Source of the DNA: Astragalus membranaceus
Lineage: Eukaryota > Streptophyta > Magnoliopsida > Fabales > Fabaceae
Assembly: GCA_039519185.1 (NCBI GenBank)
Contig: CM076854.1
Coordinates: 18,449,192-18,513,191, forward strand
Direction of reading: 5' to 3'
DNA: 64,000 bases
Part shown: one piece after another, positions 22,398 to 34,104 of the stretch
How positions within the stretch are numbered: position 1 is the stretch's first letter
Layout: every line of letters starts with the position of its first letter
The notes under the pieces: generated by a model
Told to the model about the DNA's origin: nothing
Seen by the model: the letters and a program-made list of their open reading frames with translations, nothing else
The model's database searches: none
Translations under genes and position numbers: made by a program

Positions 22398-22500
22398 CCA
22401 TAAAGGATAGATGTCGGAAACCCGACACACTATCTACAAGTTTATCTATGTTGGGGATGGGGAAGACGCCCTTTGGACGACATGATGAAAAAGTCAATAA
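22398..22500 (-). pseudogene. Gypsy RT scrap in antisense (unit 1)
   Basis: The minus strand reads FPIPNIDKLVDSVSGFRHLSF, part of RT motif 2 upstream of the SGYNQI motif. The same stretch at 59753-59860 is joined to SGYNQIP across CACTA D, confirming the identity. Here it is joined to the additional ORF of a different gypsy lineage, so this is a recombination junction between two elements. It recurs in unit 2 (28961-29063) and unit 3 (35521-35623). Confidence 0.75.
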
Positions 22501-23035
22501 AAAATATATTATATAGATAAAAAAGTTATATTTATCTTTTATTTTTAACTATCAGTTTCCTTGTTATTTCTTCATATTAAGGTTTTCCCTTTACATAACG
22601 TATGATGTTGACTCCTTTATGTTGCATCTTCTCTATACCCTCCTACTTATTGGGACCGCTTTTCTAGCAAGCTAATTGCATTTAAACGATTATTCCTTTT
22701 GATGGATGGAAACTCTAGAGACTTGCGCAATCTCTAGTTCCCTAAGCTCATTTTCCTAGTAATACAGAAAATCAATTAACTAGAAAGCTCTATTAATTGT
22801 AAAAAAATAACAGTTTTTGAACAAACAAAATGTTGAATACCATTTTTTTTTACATTCAATAACAATGAATTTCATTCCCGTATCCCTAAAACCACACTAA
22901 AAACCCCCAGATTATAATGTCTTCTAAGAGTTCCACAAACCTGTATTCCCCCTAATACAATGAATCAAATAATTTGGAAGTTCTTAAGGTATTTAAATTA
23001 TTTGGAATCTCTTAAGGTAGTCATTGTTGTTTTCT
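22501..23035. other. AT-rich stretch related to 59861-61000 (unit 1)
   Basis: No gene. The stretch around 22600-22860 (ACGTATGATGTTGACTCC, AACTCTAGAGACTTG, AATCTCTAGTTCC) is clearly related to 60820-61000 and less closely to 45950-46060. Relative to the 59.9-kb copy, about 880 bp are missing at about 22546, and similar missing sequence is found at 44750 onward. Confidence 0.6.
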
Positions 23036-23840
23036 TAGAGCGTCTGTCACATTTGGACTGTTAAAAGTGTCAGCCCAATCTTGACTATAAACACAATCTA
23101 TAATCAGGCTCCTGAGTTGCAGGCGTGGAGGTGGATATGAGAATGCTAATCTTAGCGATGACCTCAGCCGTGTTTTCTCTTTTCTATAAACGGTTCTAAT
23201 GACTTTGTTGTATGTGTCGGCGCAATCTGGTCGGTTAAAATAATTGGTCTAATCTTCATCGTTTAAACTGTTAGTCAAATACAGACTGTTGAAAGTTTAT
23301 TGATAGGATCACATTAACGTCGGCACAATTCGTAATTGTGCTCTGATTGTCTGGCGTGGAGGTGGATAGGATAATGCTGCGGTTAGCGATGCTATTAAAT
23401 TTGGTCTGAATTTTCTTTGAACGGTTCATATCATATCATTGATTGTGTCAGTGAAATCTGATCCGTTGAAAGTGTCGGTTTCATCTAGACCACTAAAATT
23501 GTATGTCCAATCTGCACTGTTGAAAGTGTTTAGATAAGATAATGTTGATGCCAACTTAATTCGTAAACAGACTCTGATTGGCTTACGTGAAGAGGGAGAA
23601 GATGAGTCCGAAGTCATCGTTGATGTCGTGAACGATCGGAATTTTCTTTATACAGTTTTGATGACATTGTGGACAAGGTCTGTGTAGGCTGCTGCAACAG
23701 TGTTGGTCTCATCAGAATGGGTGAAAGAGTCTGCATAAGATAGTGCTGATGCATGTAAGCGCAGTTTATAATTGAGCTCTGATTTGCAATCATGGAGGTA
23801 GAAAACGCCCCATGGCTTTGCTGTGATAGTACTATTCTAT
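23036..23840 (+). promoter_or_regulatory. Array of degenerate promoter-like repeats (unit 1)
   Basis: At least three and a half repeats of about 200-230 bp follow each other. Each has a CGTTGAAAGTGTCGGTCTCATC-like phrase shortened or varied, then a CTCTGATTG...GTGGAGGTGGATA phrase, then TTTTCT followed by a TATA-like position: TCTATAAACGG (23182), TTCTTTGAACGG (23412), TTCTTTATACAG (23643). In unit 3 the last repeat ends in a good TATA box and a leader; units 1 and 2 have lost that part by a deletion of about 150 bp. No protein is encoded. Confidence 0.6.
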
Positions 23841-24107
23841 TGAGAGGTCGAAAACGCCCCTAAAGTGGTAAGTGAGTTTACTCCTCTATCATCCGTAAAA
23901 GTTGATTGGGTGTGAGAACTACTTTATATATCGTGCAACCGCACCATACTATACTTGTATGGATGGATGTTTCTTCTTCAATCTTGGGTGTGGTACGACA
24001 TGTCGTTGACCTGAGTTTCTACTTAAAAACAGGTTAAAAAATTTTATACTTTATCAACACTAACTATTTGACTCTTTCTTAGTAATAATGTTATATTCTT
24101 TTAAGAG

Positions 24108-24308
24108 ATGGGTTGCGGGGGACTAAACCGCACTTATTCTCCTATTGGTGAGCTTGTTGGCTACAAATCAATGATAGATCTCACGAAGCAACACGAGGTC
24201 GAAAAAATATTCTTCAATAAAACGAAATTTATACAACTTATAATTTTGTTCCTGAATTCCAAACACTGCTTTGGTTTGTTTCCGAGTCATTTAATGACAC
24301 CAGTTTGA
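24108..24308 (+). other. Conserved short open frame, unrecognised (unit 1)
   Basis: The 66-codon frame beginning MGCGGLNRTYSPIGELVGYK is preceded by a possible AG acceptor (TTCTTTTAAG). It is kept intact in units 2 (30666-30866) and 3 (43011-43211) with only one or two changes. The units are so similar that this says little about selection. I do not recognise the product. It may be an exon downstream of the promoter-like array. Confidence 0.25.
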
Positions 24309-24404
24309 CTTTTTGCTGGACTTACTACTGGCACCTATAGATATCCATACGATACACATTGTTGACACGCAGGGGGATCACTTCAAAAATTGGGGAGAAA
24401 TGTT

Positions 24405-24510
24405 AGTTTATGAGGTTTGAACTCGAGACCTCCTTCTTGCACTCATTTAGTACACTCCTTCGGTATTCTTTAGGGTTTAGCCAACTAAGCTACCTACTTG
24501 GGATAAATAC
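24405..24510 (-). repeat. tRNA-derived SINE-like sequence (unit 1)
   Basis: On the minus strand an A-box match TAGCTTAGTTGG (24492-24481) is followed about 58 bases later by a B-box-like GTTCAAACC (24422-24414). These are the internal RNA polymerase III promoter elements of tRNAs and tRNA-derived SINEs. The spacing is longer than in most tRNAs and no cloverleaf with matched acceptor arms is visible, so a SINE head is more likely than a tRNA gene. Recurs at about 30963-31068 and 43308-43413. Confidence 0.45.
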
Positions 24511-25843
24511 AAATGAATACATTTTGTGGCTCAGGGAAAAATCCAAGTTATACCAATATGCCCCAGAACAGCTGCAGGACCTCGTGGAGTTGCATATGAG
24601 CAAAACATTTGCCAAACCGACTCCACTAGTTACTATGGAACCCCAACACCACTCATTTTCCTTCATCCCAAGAATATGATTGGTGATAATATCTAGTTTT
24701 TCGCGAATATGGCATTGTCGATTATTTGTTTGGTCGGACATGGGTACCCTCGCGTCAAATCAATATATGAGGTCCTTGTACCCCAACTTGGCTAGTACTA
24801 GTTCATCAAACATGGCATCTCGACTTAAATGAAGTTGTGCATCAAGACCAACCACCTGCCCCTGCCTCTAGTGAGGTAGAAAACCCAGCTCCACACCATC
24901 CACATCGTAATCGCTGACCACCACAATGTGGGGTTGGGCAACATTTAAGTGTCCAATTATGATAAGCTACAATATTTAAGTGCCCGGATTTAATTTATTA
25001 AATAGCTTTGTGTTTAATTAAAAAAATTATTTAACTTTGTGACTAACAAAATCCAATTTATTTAACTAGTCCGTTATTTGAGTAACTAATAATTAAATTC
25101 CAATCCAATTAACCAACACCATTGGCCCATTGGCTAAATCTACCCTCGGACACGGGGGTTGACCGGGTGCGATTTTCACAGTGGACAAACTCGGTATTTG
25201 TCAGTGACAAATTTGATCCTAAGTACGGGCTAATAATAATCTTTCGTTGAAAGCGTTGGAAAACTTTGGCAATAGCAAGAAATGGTCCGAACCAAAAAAG
25301 TTCCAATTTGGCTTAATTATCTAATAAAAACTTGATTGAGTTAATTAAGAAATTGATTAAAAAATTTACATAATTGAATTTGTATTTTTTAGACAATAAG
25401 AGCTAATAGACAACCCACATTAAAAACAAAGGCCACACACCCAGCCCATTCTAGACGGAAAACACACTCAGAGGTAAGTACAAAGACAACAAGGGAAGAC
25501 TCATTAAACTAGATTCACTTGAAGATCCTTTGCATGCACACTTTTGAGGATCTGTATTAGATGCCCTGTTAAGAGAAAAAAAGAAACACCCAACCTGATT
25601 TCTATTAATAATTTTAAAAAAACATGTTGAGAAATTAATATATTGTTGTGCTAAAGTAGTAGAAATTAATATATTTTTGTGCTAAATTAACATACATATG
25701 TATATCATCATAATTTCAAAACTTTGATTTTTATAGAGCTTTTTATTTATCTTTTTAGGAAAAAAGTATTTCACAGGCATTGAATAAATATATTTTTTAT
25801 GCGATTTTCTTTCTAAAAAGTAAAATTTTTATTTTAGAATATT
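24511..25843. other. AT-rich 3' part of unit 1
   Basis: No convincing gene. Near 24850-24930 one frame gives a Pro-rich end (QPPAPASSEVENPAP then PPQCG after a stop) that weakly resembles the C-terminus of plant mobile domain proteins, but nothing else supports this. The rest (24950-25843) is AT-rich, with words such as AATTAATATATT repeated around 25640-25680. Confidence 0.4.
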
Positions 25844-25877
25844 TGCTAGATGGAGAGATTAGGATATTTGCGATTTT
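25844..25877. other. 34-bp filler at the unit 1/unit 2 junction
   Basis: Between the right breakpoint of unit 1 (GAATATT) and the left breakpoint of unit 2 (CTTTCCTG) lie 34 extra bases, ending GCGATTTT. The word GCGATTTTCTTT also occurs about 50 bases upstream (near 25801), so the filler looks partly templated, as in repair by end joining or template switching. The same filler is at 32402-32435. Confidence 0.9.
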
Positions 25878-26075
25878 CTTTCCTGATGAGCAATTGCTCG
25901 CAATTGATGCTGCAACATCAGCTGCTGCAGCATCTTGGTATGGTGACATTGTGACTTCTTGGTCAGTAAGGTGGTGCCTTGTGATATGACATCCCAGTAG
26001 AAGAAAAAGTTTTTTCATGTTGTTATACAGTATTTTTGGGATGAGTATTTCCTGTACAAGAAGTGTCGTGACCAA

Positions 26076-27026
26076 TTGCTAAGAAGATGCGTGGCTGATG
26101 AAGAACAGCACCTGGTGCTGCAGCATTGCCATGTTGCACCATATGGAGGTCGCTTTGGAGGGATGAGAACTGCAGGTAATGTGCTTCAATTTGGATACTG
26201 TTGGCCCACCTTATTCAAGGATGCACATGAGATGGTCAAAAAGTGTGACAATTGTCAAAGGACAGGGAAATGCCTTTAACCAACAGTTTCACCAGACTTG
26301 GAACTCCTAGGGCCATTATCAGTGATGAAGGCTCTCATTTTTGCAACAAGCTAATTGAGAACTTCTTGGCCAAGTATGGAGTGAAGCACAAGATTGCCCC
26401 TGCTTACCACCCTCAAACTAGTGGTCAAGTAGAGTTGTCTAACAGAGAGATAAAGAGGGTGCTTGAGAAGATGATAGGACCTACAAGAATGGATTGGGCT
26501 AATCATCTTGATGATGCTTTTTGGGCCTACGGAATTGCATTCAAGACTCCATTGGGAATGTCTCCATACAAAATTGTATATGGCAAAGCTTTCCACCTGC
26601 CCTTGGAGCTACAACATAAATTATTTTGGGCTATTAAAAAGCTCAACTTTGATTATGAAAAGGAAGGGGCAGCTAGGCTTTTACAATTGAAAGAATTGGA
26701 AGAAATGAGCCATTTTTCTTATGAGAGTGTAGAATTGTACAAAGCCAAGACTAAGGCTTGGCATGACATAAAAATTCAACGAAAGGAGCTTATTGAAGGG
26801 GGGACAGGTTCTATTGTTCAATTCCAGACTCAAATTGTTCCCTGGGAAGCTCAAATCAAGGTGGTCAGGCCCATTCAAGCTTTTGAAGGTGTATCCCCAT
26901 GGTGCTGTAGATCAGTATGATGAAGCTATTTATTCAACCTTTAAGGTCAATGGTCAAAGGGTCAAGCAGTATTTGGTAGAGCCCGTTGTGAGGGACAAGG
27001 TCACAACAGAATTGCAAGACCTCTAA
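26076..27026 (+). pseudogene. Athila-like integrase, core partly deleted (unit 2)
   Basis: Same structure as in unit 1: zinc region with Arg for the second His, stop after CQRTGKCL, missing first catalytic Asp, ISDEG and HPQTSGQVELSNRE kept, C-terminal frameshift. Residue 75 of the core frame is Ile rather than Val, shared with unit 3. Upstream, 25780-25989 is an artificial open frame formed by the tandem junction that fuses filler to pol residues FPDEQLLAIDAATS. Confidence 0.92.
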
Positions 27027-27546
27027 CATTAGAGGGTAGTCTGGTTGAGGACTCTTAAACCAAGCGTTACTCGGAGGTAGCCCAGAGTTTTAAATTAATA
27101 AAGTGTGTTTTGTTTCTGTTTTATTGTTGCAGGTTTCCCAGTTAAATTTGTGTACAAATTGGTTTGTTGATGTGGTAGCAATTGGTACTGTAACATAGCT
27201 TTCAACAATACTGTTGCAGCAATCATTGCAGTGGTTCCTGATCTAGCCACAAGGGCGAAGTATTCAAAATTAAAAATTTATGCTGAGGTGGCATTGTCCT
27301 GCCCAATCCTATCCCATCTGTCCCACAACCTGTCCCACCAATCAACCCCACTTCGCCACGTCACCTACCTGCAACGGTCACATTATTTATTTGCTTAACT
27401 CCCCAAAAACCGGTCCTCCCTCATCAAAACCATCATCTCTCTCGCATTCACCCATTCAGATACCAAAACCTTCAGCCCTCTCTGCAACGAGACACTGTTT
27501 CCCTAATCCCTAATTTCTTGAACTCAGTCGTTGTTCATGAATCACA

Positions 27547-28720
27547 ATGCCAAGACACAATCAAAGTGCAGTCAAAACCTCAAGAAAGCGGCAATCGAAC
27601 GTTGATGTTGCTGAAACAAGTCGTGCGAGACGACGAACATCCAATAAAGGTACTGATGGCTATGATGATCCACAAAAGTTTCGCAAAATGAACTTCTGAC
27701 CAGAGCGTGGGTTTCAACTTCATAAAGCACTTGATGCTTTCACAGCCAGTATGAAAGCACTAGGTTGGGAGAAATTTTTGCAACACCCCACCTCTTTTTA
27801 CAAGAAGGTAGTTTGTGAGTTTTACGAGGGGATTCCAGATGCTAAGGAAGGGAAACCTCAGTTTTATTCGGGGGTAAGAAAAGTTCCTGTCAAGTTCAAT
27901 TCCAGAACCATCAACGAACTGCTTGCTTTGGATTACAATGGTCCGACTTTCATGAAAAGAGTGGAAACCTATGGTAAGAAAGAAATGGAGGTTGTGAAGA
28001 AAGCAGTCGCTATGGAAGGAGCACAGTGGGTCAAGAGTAGTGCTACTGAATACAGAGTAACCAAAAGGAATCTCAAGCATGATGCGAAGGTCTGGTTTAA
28101 TTTCATCAAACATTCAATTCTTCCCACATCGCACACAACTAATGTAGGAAAAGAATGAATGATGTTGCTGGAAGCCATCGTGGGAGGAAAAGAAGTTGAT
28201 ATAGGCCGATTAATTGCAAGAGAGATTCAAGTCTGCAAAACCAAGTCTGCAAGAGAGATTCACCTGTGTCAATGCAGGGGTGGAAATTGTAAAAGGTGAA
28301 CAAAAAGGCTTTCCTTTGGTGACTTCTTAATAGTTCTCAATGTGAAGCAGACCATTGTTGCAGCATCTGGCAATAATGCAATGCTGCAGCAACGAGCTGT
28401 GTGGGAGTTTCAGAAAAGTCATTTTGAGTGGCAAAAGAAGTTGTTTGCTGAAAACTTCCAAGAAAAAAGTCAAAGTGAGCCCCCTACATTTCCTGATCGA
28501 GTGTTGGAAGAAGATTTGGAGTAAGACGGAGCAAATGATGAAGGGCTAGAAACTGAGCAGCAGGTGGACCAAGCATTGGAGACAAAGAAAGTGAAAACTG
28601 CTTTTAGGAAGAATAAGAAGAAGGTGGTGGAAGAAGAGGAAGATGCCTTGTTGTCTGATGAAGATGAATCCCCGAGTGATGAAGAAAAACAGGAAAACAT
28701 GAACATCATGGCAGAATAAA
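27547..28720 (+). pseudogene. Additional ORF of the Athila/Tat lineage (unit 2)
   Basis: As in unit 1, with the same two TGA codons (27697 and 28156), plus a private 2-bp deletion near 28264 that shifts the frame of the segment after AREIHLC. The acidic C-terminal segment (28342-28720) is unchanged. The deletion arose after the duplication. Confidence 0.7.
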
Positions 28721-29598
28721 AGAAGGTACCAACATCAAAATGGAGCCTGACCCGAACATCCAACAACTTAATACTTCCACCACCAAATCCCCTAAGCCAA
28801 AGGATACCCCCACTTCACCCACCAAAACATTCACCACTCAACCAATACCTCCAACTCACAATACACCCCCTACCAAAACCACACCCACTCCACCATCCAA
28901 CCCACTACTCAATAACAGTACTACCCCTTATTGCGATTTTGCTGTATCCCAAGTACGAATCCATAAAGGATAGATGTCGGAAACCCGACACACTATCTAC
29001 AAGTTTATCTATGTTGGGGATGGGGAAGACGCCCTTTGGACGACATGATGAAAAAGTCAATAAAAAATATATTATATAGATAAAAAAGTTATATTTATCT
29101 TTTATTTTTAACTATCAGTTTCCTTGTTATTTCTTCATATTAAGGTTTTCCCTTTACATAACGTATGATGTTGACTCCTTTATGTTGCATCTTCTCTATA
29201 CCCTCCTACTTATTGGGACCGCTTTTCTAGCAAGCTAATTGCATTTAAACGATTATTCCTTTTGATGGATGGAAACTCTAGAGACTTGCGCAATCTCTAG
29301 TTCCCTAAGCTCATTTTCCTAGTAATACAGAAAATCACTTAACTAGAAAGCTCTATTAATTGTAAAAAAATAACAGTTTTTGAACAAACAAAATGTTGAA
29401 TACCATTTTTTTTTACATTCAATAACAATGAATTTCATTCCCGTATCCCTAAAACCACACTAAAAACCCCCAGATTATAATGTCTTCTAAGAGTTCCACA
29501 AACCTGTATTCCCCCTAATACAATGAATCAAATAATTTGGAAGTTCTTAAGGTATTTAAATTATTTGGAATCTCTTAAGGTAGTCATTGTTGTTTTCT

Positions 29599-30400
29599 TA
29601 GAGCGTCTGTCACATTTGGACTGTTAAAAGTGTCAGCCCAATCTTGACTATAAACACAATCTATAATCAGGCTCCTGAGTTGCAGGCGTGGAGGTGGATA
29701 TCAGAATGCTAATCTTAGCGATGACCTCAGCCGTGTTTTCTCTTTTCTATAAACGGTTCTAATGACTTTGTTGTATGTGTCGGCGCAATCTGGTCGGTTA
29801 AAATAATTGGTCTAATCTTCATCGTTTAAACTGTTAGTCAAATACAGACTGTTGAAAGTTTATTGATAGGATCACATTAACGTCGGCACAATTCGTAATT
29901 GTGCTCTGATTGTCTGGCGTGGAGGTGGATAGGATAATGCTGCGGTTAGCGATGCTATTAAATTTGGTCTGAATTTTCTTTGAACGGTTCATATCATTGA
30001 TTGTGTCAGTGAAATCTGATCCGTTGAAAGTGTCGGTTTCATCTAGACCACTAAAATTGTATGTCCAATCTGCACTGTTGAAAGTGTTTAGATAAGATAA
30101 TGTTGATGCCAACTTAATTCGTAAACAGACTTTGATTGGCTTACGTGAAGAGGGAGAAGATGAGTCCGAAGTCATCGTTGATGTCGTGAACGTTCGGAAT
30201 TTTCTTTATACAGTTTTGATGACATTGTGGACAAGGTCTGTGTAGGCTGCTGCAACAGTGTTGGTCTCATCAGAATGGGTGAAAGAGTCTGCATAAGATA
30301 GTGCTGATGCATGTAAGCGCAGTTTATAATTGAGCTCTGATTTGCAATCATGGAGGTAGAAAACGCCCCATGGCTTTGCTGTGATAGTACTATTCTATTG
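29599..30400 (+). promoter_or_regulatory. Array of degenerate promoter-like repeats (unit 2)
   Basis: Corresponds to 23036-23840 with the same TATA-like positions and the same loss of the last TATA-bearing part. It has one ATCAT fewer after GAACGGTTC, which makes a longer spurious minus-strand frame. Confidence 0.6.
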
Positions 30401-32401
30401 AGAGGTCGAAAACGCCCCTAAAGTGGTAAGTGAGTTTACTCCTCTATCATCCGTAAAAGTTGATTGGGTGTGAGAACTACTTTATATATCGTGCAACCGC
30501 ACCATACTATACTTGTATGGATGGATGTTTCTTCTTCAATCTTGGGTGTGGTACGACATGTCGTTGACCTGAGTTTCTACTTAAAAACAGGTTAAAAAAT
30601 TTTATACTTTATCAACACTAACTATTTGACTCTTTCTTAGTAATAATGTTATATTCTTTTAAGAGATGGGTTGCGGGGGACTAAACCGCACTTATTCTCC
30701 TATTGGTGAGCTTGTTGGCTACAAATCAATGATAGATCTCACGAAGCAACACGAGGTCGAAAAAATATTCTTCAATAAAACGAAATTTATACAACTTATA
30801 ATTTTGTTCCTGAATTCCAAACACTGCTTTGGTTTGTTTCCGAGTCATTTAATGACACCAGTTTGACTTTTTGCTGGACTTACTACTGGCACCTATAGAT
30901 ATCCATACGATACACATTGTTGACACGCAGGGGGATCACTTCAAAAATTGGGGAGAAATGTTAGTTTATGAGGTTTGAACTCGAGACCTCCTTCTTGCAC
31001 TCATTTAGTACACTCCTTCGGTATTCTTTAGGGTTTAGCCAACTAAGCTACCTACTTGGGATAAATACAAATGAATACATTTTGTGGCTCAGGGAAAAAT
31101 CCAAGTTATACCAATATGCCCCAGAACAGCTGCAGGACCTCGTGGAGTTGCATATGAGCAAAACATTTGCCAAACCGACTCCACTAGTTACTATGGAACC
31201 CCAACACCACTCATTTTCCTTCATCCCAAGAATATGATTGGTGATAATATCTAGTTTTTCGCGAATATGGCATTGTCGATTATTTGTTTGGTCGGACATG
31301 GGTACCCTCGCGTCAAATCAATATATGAGGTCCTTGTACCCCAACTTGGCTAGTACTAGTTCATCAAACATGGCATCTCGACTTAAATGAAGTTGTGCAT
31401 CAAGACCAACCACCTGCCCCTGCCTCTAGTGAGGTAGAAAACCCAGCTCCACACCATCCACATCGTAATCGCTGACCACCACAATGTGGGGTTGGGCAAC
31501 ATTTAAGTGTCCAATTATGATAAGCTACAATATTTAAGTGCCCGGATTTAATTTATTAAATAGCTTTGTGTTTAATTAAAAAAATTATTTAACTTTGTGA
31601 CTAACAAAATCCAATTTATTTAACTAGTCCGTTATTTGAGTAACTAATAATTAAATTCCAATCCAATTAACCAACACCATTGGCCCATTGGCTAAATCTA
31701 CCCTCGGACACGGGGGTTGACCGGGTGCGATTTTCACAGTGGACAAACTCGGTATTTGTCAGTGACAAATTTGATCCTAAGTACGGGCTAATAATAATCT
31801 TTCGTTGAAAGCGTTGGAAAACTTTGGCAATAGCAAGAAATGGTCCGAACCAAAAAAGTTCCAATTTGGCTTAATTATCTAATAAAAACTTGATTGAGTT
31901 AATTAAGAAATTGATTAAAAAATTTACATAATTGAATTTGTATTTTTTAGACAATAAGAGCTAATAGACAACCCACATTAAAAACAAAGGCCACACACCC
32001 AGCCCATTCTAGACGGAAAACACACTCAGAGGTAAGTACAAAGACAACAAGGGAAGACTCATTAAACTAGATTCACTTGAAGATCCTTTGCATGCACACT
32101 TTTGAGGATCTGTATTAGATGCCCTGTTAAGAGAAAAAAAGAAACACCCAACCTGATTTCTATTAATAATTTTAAAAAAACATGTTGAGAAATTAATATA
32201 TTGTTGTGCTAAAGTAGTAGAAATTAATATATTTTTGTGCTAAATTAACATACATATGTATATCATCATAATTTCAAAACTTTGATTTTTATAGAGCTTT
32301 TTATTTATCTTTTTAGGAAAAAAGTATTTCACAGGCATTGAATAAATATATTTTTTATGCGATTTTCTTTCTAAAAAGTAAAATTTTTATTTTAGAATAT
32401 T

Positions 32402-32435
32402 TGCTAGATGGAGAGATTAGGATATTTGCGATTTT
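32402..32435. other. 34-bp filler at the unit 2/unit 3 junction
   Basis: Identical to the filler at 25844-25877. Two identical novel junctions show that one original duplication with filler was later expanded to three copies by unequal exchange, rather than two separate events. Confidence 0.9.
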
Positions 32436-32633
32436 CTTTCCTGATGAGCAATTGCTCGCAATTGATGCTGCAACATCAGCTGCTGCAGCATCTTGGTATG
32501 GTGACATTGTGACTTCTTGGTCAGTAAGGTGGTGCCTTGTGATATGACATCCCAGTAGAAGAAAAAGTTTTTTCATGTTGTTATACAGTATTTTTGGGAT
32601 GAGTATTTCCTGTACAAGAAGTGTCGTGACCAA

Positions 32634-33584
32634 TTGCTAAGAAGATGCGTGGCTGATGAAGAACAGCACCTGGTGCTGCAGCATTGCCATGTTGCACCAT
32701 ATGGAGGTCGCTTTGGAGGGATGAGAACTGCAGGTAATGTGCTTCAATTTGGATACTGTTGGCCCACCTTATTCAAGGATGCACATGAGATGGTCAAAAA
32801 GTGTGACAATTGTCAAAGGACAGGGAAATGCCTTTAACCAACAGTTTCACCAGACTTGGAACTCCTAGGGCCATTATCAGTGATGAAGGCTCTCATTTTT
32901 GCAACAAGCTAATTGAGAACTTCTTGGCCAAGTATGGAGTGAAGCACAAGATTGCCCCTGCTTACCACCCTCAAACTAGTGGTCAAGTAGAGTTGTCTAA
33001 CAGAGAGATAAAGAGGGTGCTTGAGAAGATGATAGGACCTACAAGAATGGATTGGGCTAATCATCTTGATGATGCTTTTTGGGCCTACGGAATTGCATTC
33101 AAGACTCCATTGGGAATGTCTCCATACAAAATTGTATATGGCAAAGCTTTCCACCTGCCCTTGGAGCTACAACATAAATTATTTTGGGCTATTAAAAAGC
33201 TCAACTTTGATTATGAAAAGGAAGGGGCAGCTAGGCTTTTACAATTGAAAGAATTGGAAGAAATGAGCCATTTTTCTTATGAGAGTGTAGAATTGTACAA
33301 AGCCAAGACTAAGGCTTGGCATGACATAAAAATTCAACGAAAGGAGCTTATTGAAGGGGGGACAGGTTCTATTGTTCAATTCCAGACTCAAATTGTTCCC
33401 TGGGAAGCTCAAATCAAGGTGGTCAGGCCCATTCAAGCTTTTGAAGGTGTATCCCCATGGTGCTGTAGATCAGTATGATGAAGCTATTTATTCAACCTTT
33501 AAGGTCAATGGTCAAAGGGTCAAGCAGTATTTGGTAGAGCCCGTTGTGAGGGACAAGGTCACAACAGAATTGCAAGACCTCTAA
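32634..33584 (+). pseudogene. Athila-like integrase, core partly deleted (unit 3)
   Basis: Same residues and lesions as unit 2, including Ile at the position where unit 1 has Val. The GPF-like C-terminal module (SRWSGPFKLLKV) is in the shifted frame 33351-33584. Confidence 0.92.
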
Positions 33585-34104
33585 CATTAGAGGGTAGTCT
33601 GGTTGAGGACTCTTAAACCAAGCGTTACTCGGAGGTAGCCCAGAGTTTTAAATTAATAAAGTGTGTTTTGTTTCTGTTTTATTGTTGCAGGTTTCCCAGT
33701 TAAATTTGTGTACAAATTGGTTTGTTGATGTGGTAGCAATTGGTACTGTAACATAGCTTTCAACAATACTGTTGCAGCAATCATTGCAGTGGTTCCTGAT
33801 CTAGCCACAAGGGCGAAGTATTCAAAATTAAAAATTTATGCTGAGGTGGCATTGTCCTGCCCAATCCTATCCCATCTGTCCCACAACCTGTCCCACCAAT
33901 CAACCCCACTTCGCCACGTCACCTACCTGCAACGGTCACATTATTTATTTGCTTAACTCCCCAAAAACCGGTCCTCCCTCATCAAAACCATCATCTCTCT
34001 CGCATTCACCCATTCAGATACCAAAACCTTCAGCCCTCTCTGCAACGAGACACTGTTTCCCTAATCCCTAATTTCTTGAACTCAGTCGTTGTTCATGAAT
34101 CACA

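Larger units (their letters stand above)
19313..25843 (+). repeat. 6.5-kb tandem unit 1
   Basis: First of three tandem copies. The left breakpoint CTTTCCTGATGAGC lies inside Athila-like pol; the right breakpoint is ...TTTTAGAATATT. Contents in order: integrase zinc region and partial core, additional ORF, antisense gypsy RT scrap, promoter-like repeats, SINE-like sequence and AT-rich DNA. The distance to unit 2 is 6565 bp. Units 1 and 2 share a deletion of about 150 bp relative to unit 3 near 23800. Confidence 0.97.
25878..32401 (+). repeat. 6.5-kb tandem unit 2
   Basis: Second tandem copy, almost identical to unit 1. It lacks two bases in the additional ORF near 28264 (CACCTGTG versus CACCTCTGTG) and four bases near 29995 (one ATCAT), and has scattered substitutions (for example the integrase residue at about 26472: ATAGG versus GTAGG). 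It shares with unit 1 the 150-bp deletion in the promoter-like array. Confidence 0.97.

Noticed and set aside
24405..24510. A functional tRNA gene
   Set aside because: A and B boxes are too far apart and no paired acceptor, anticodon and T arms could be laid out.
25780..25989. 69-codon frame across the unit junction (also 32338-32547)
   Set aside because: It is created by the junction filler reading into pol residues and does not represent a gene.
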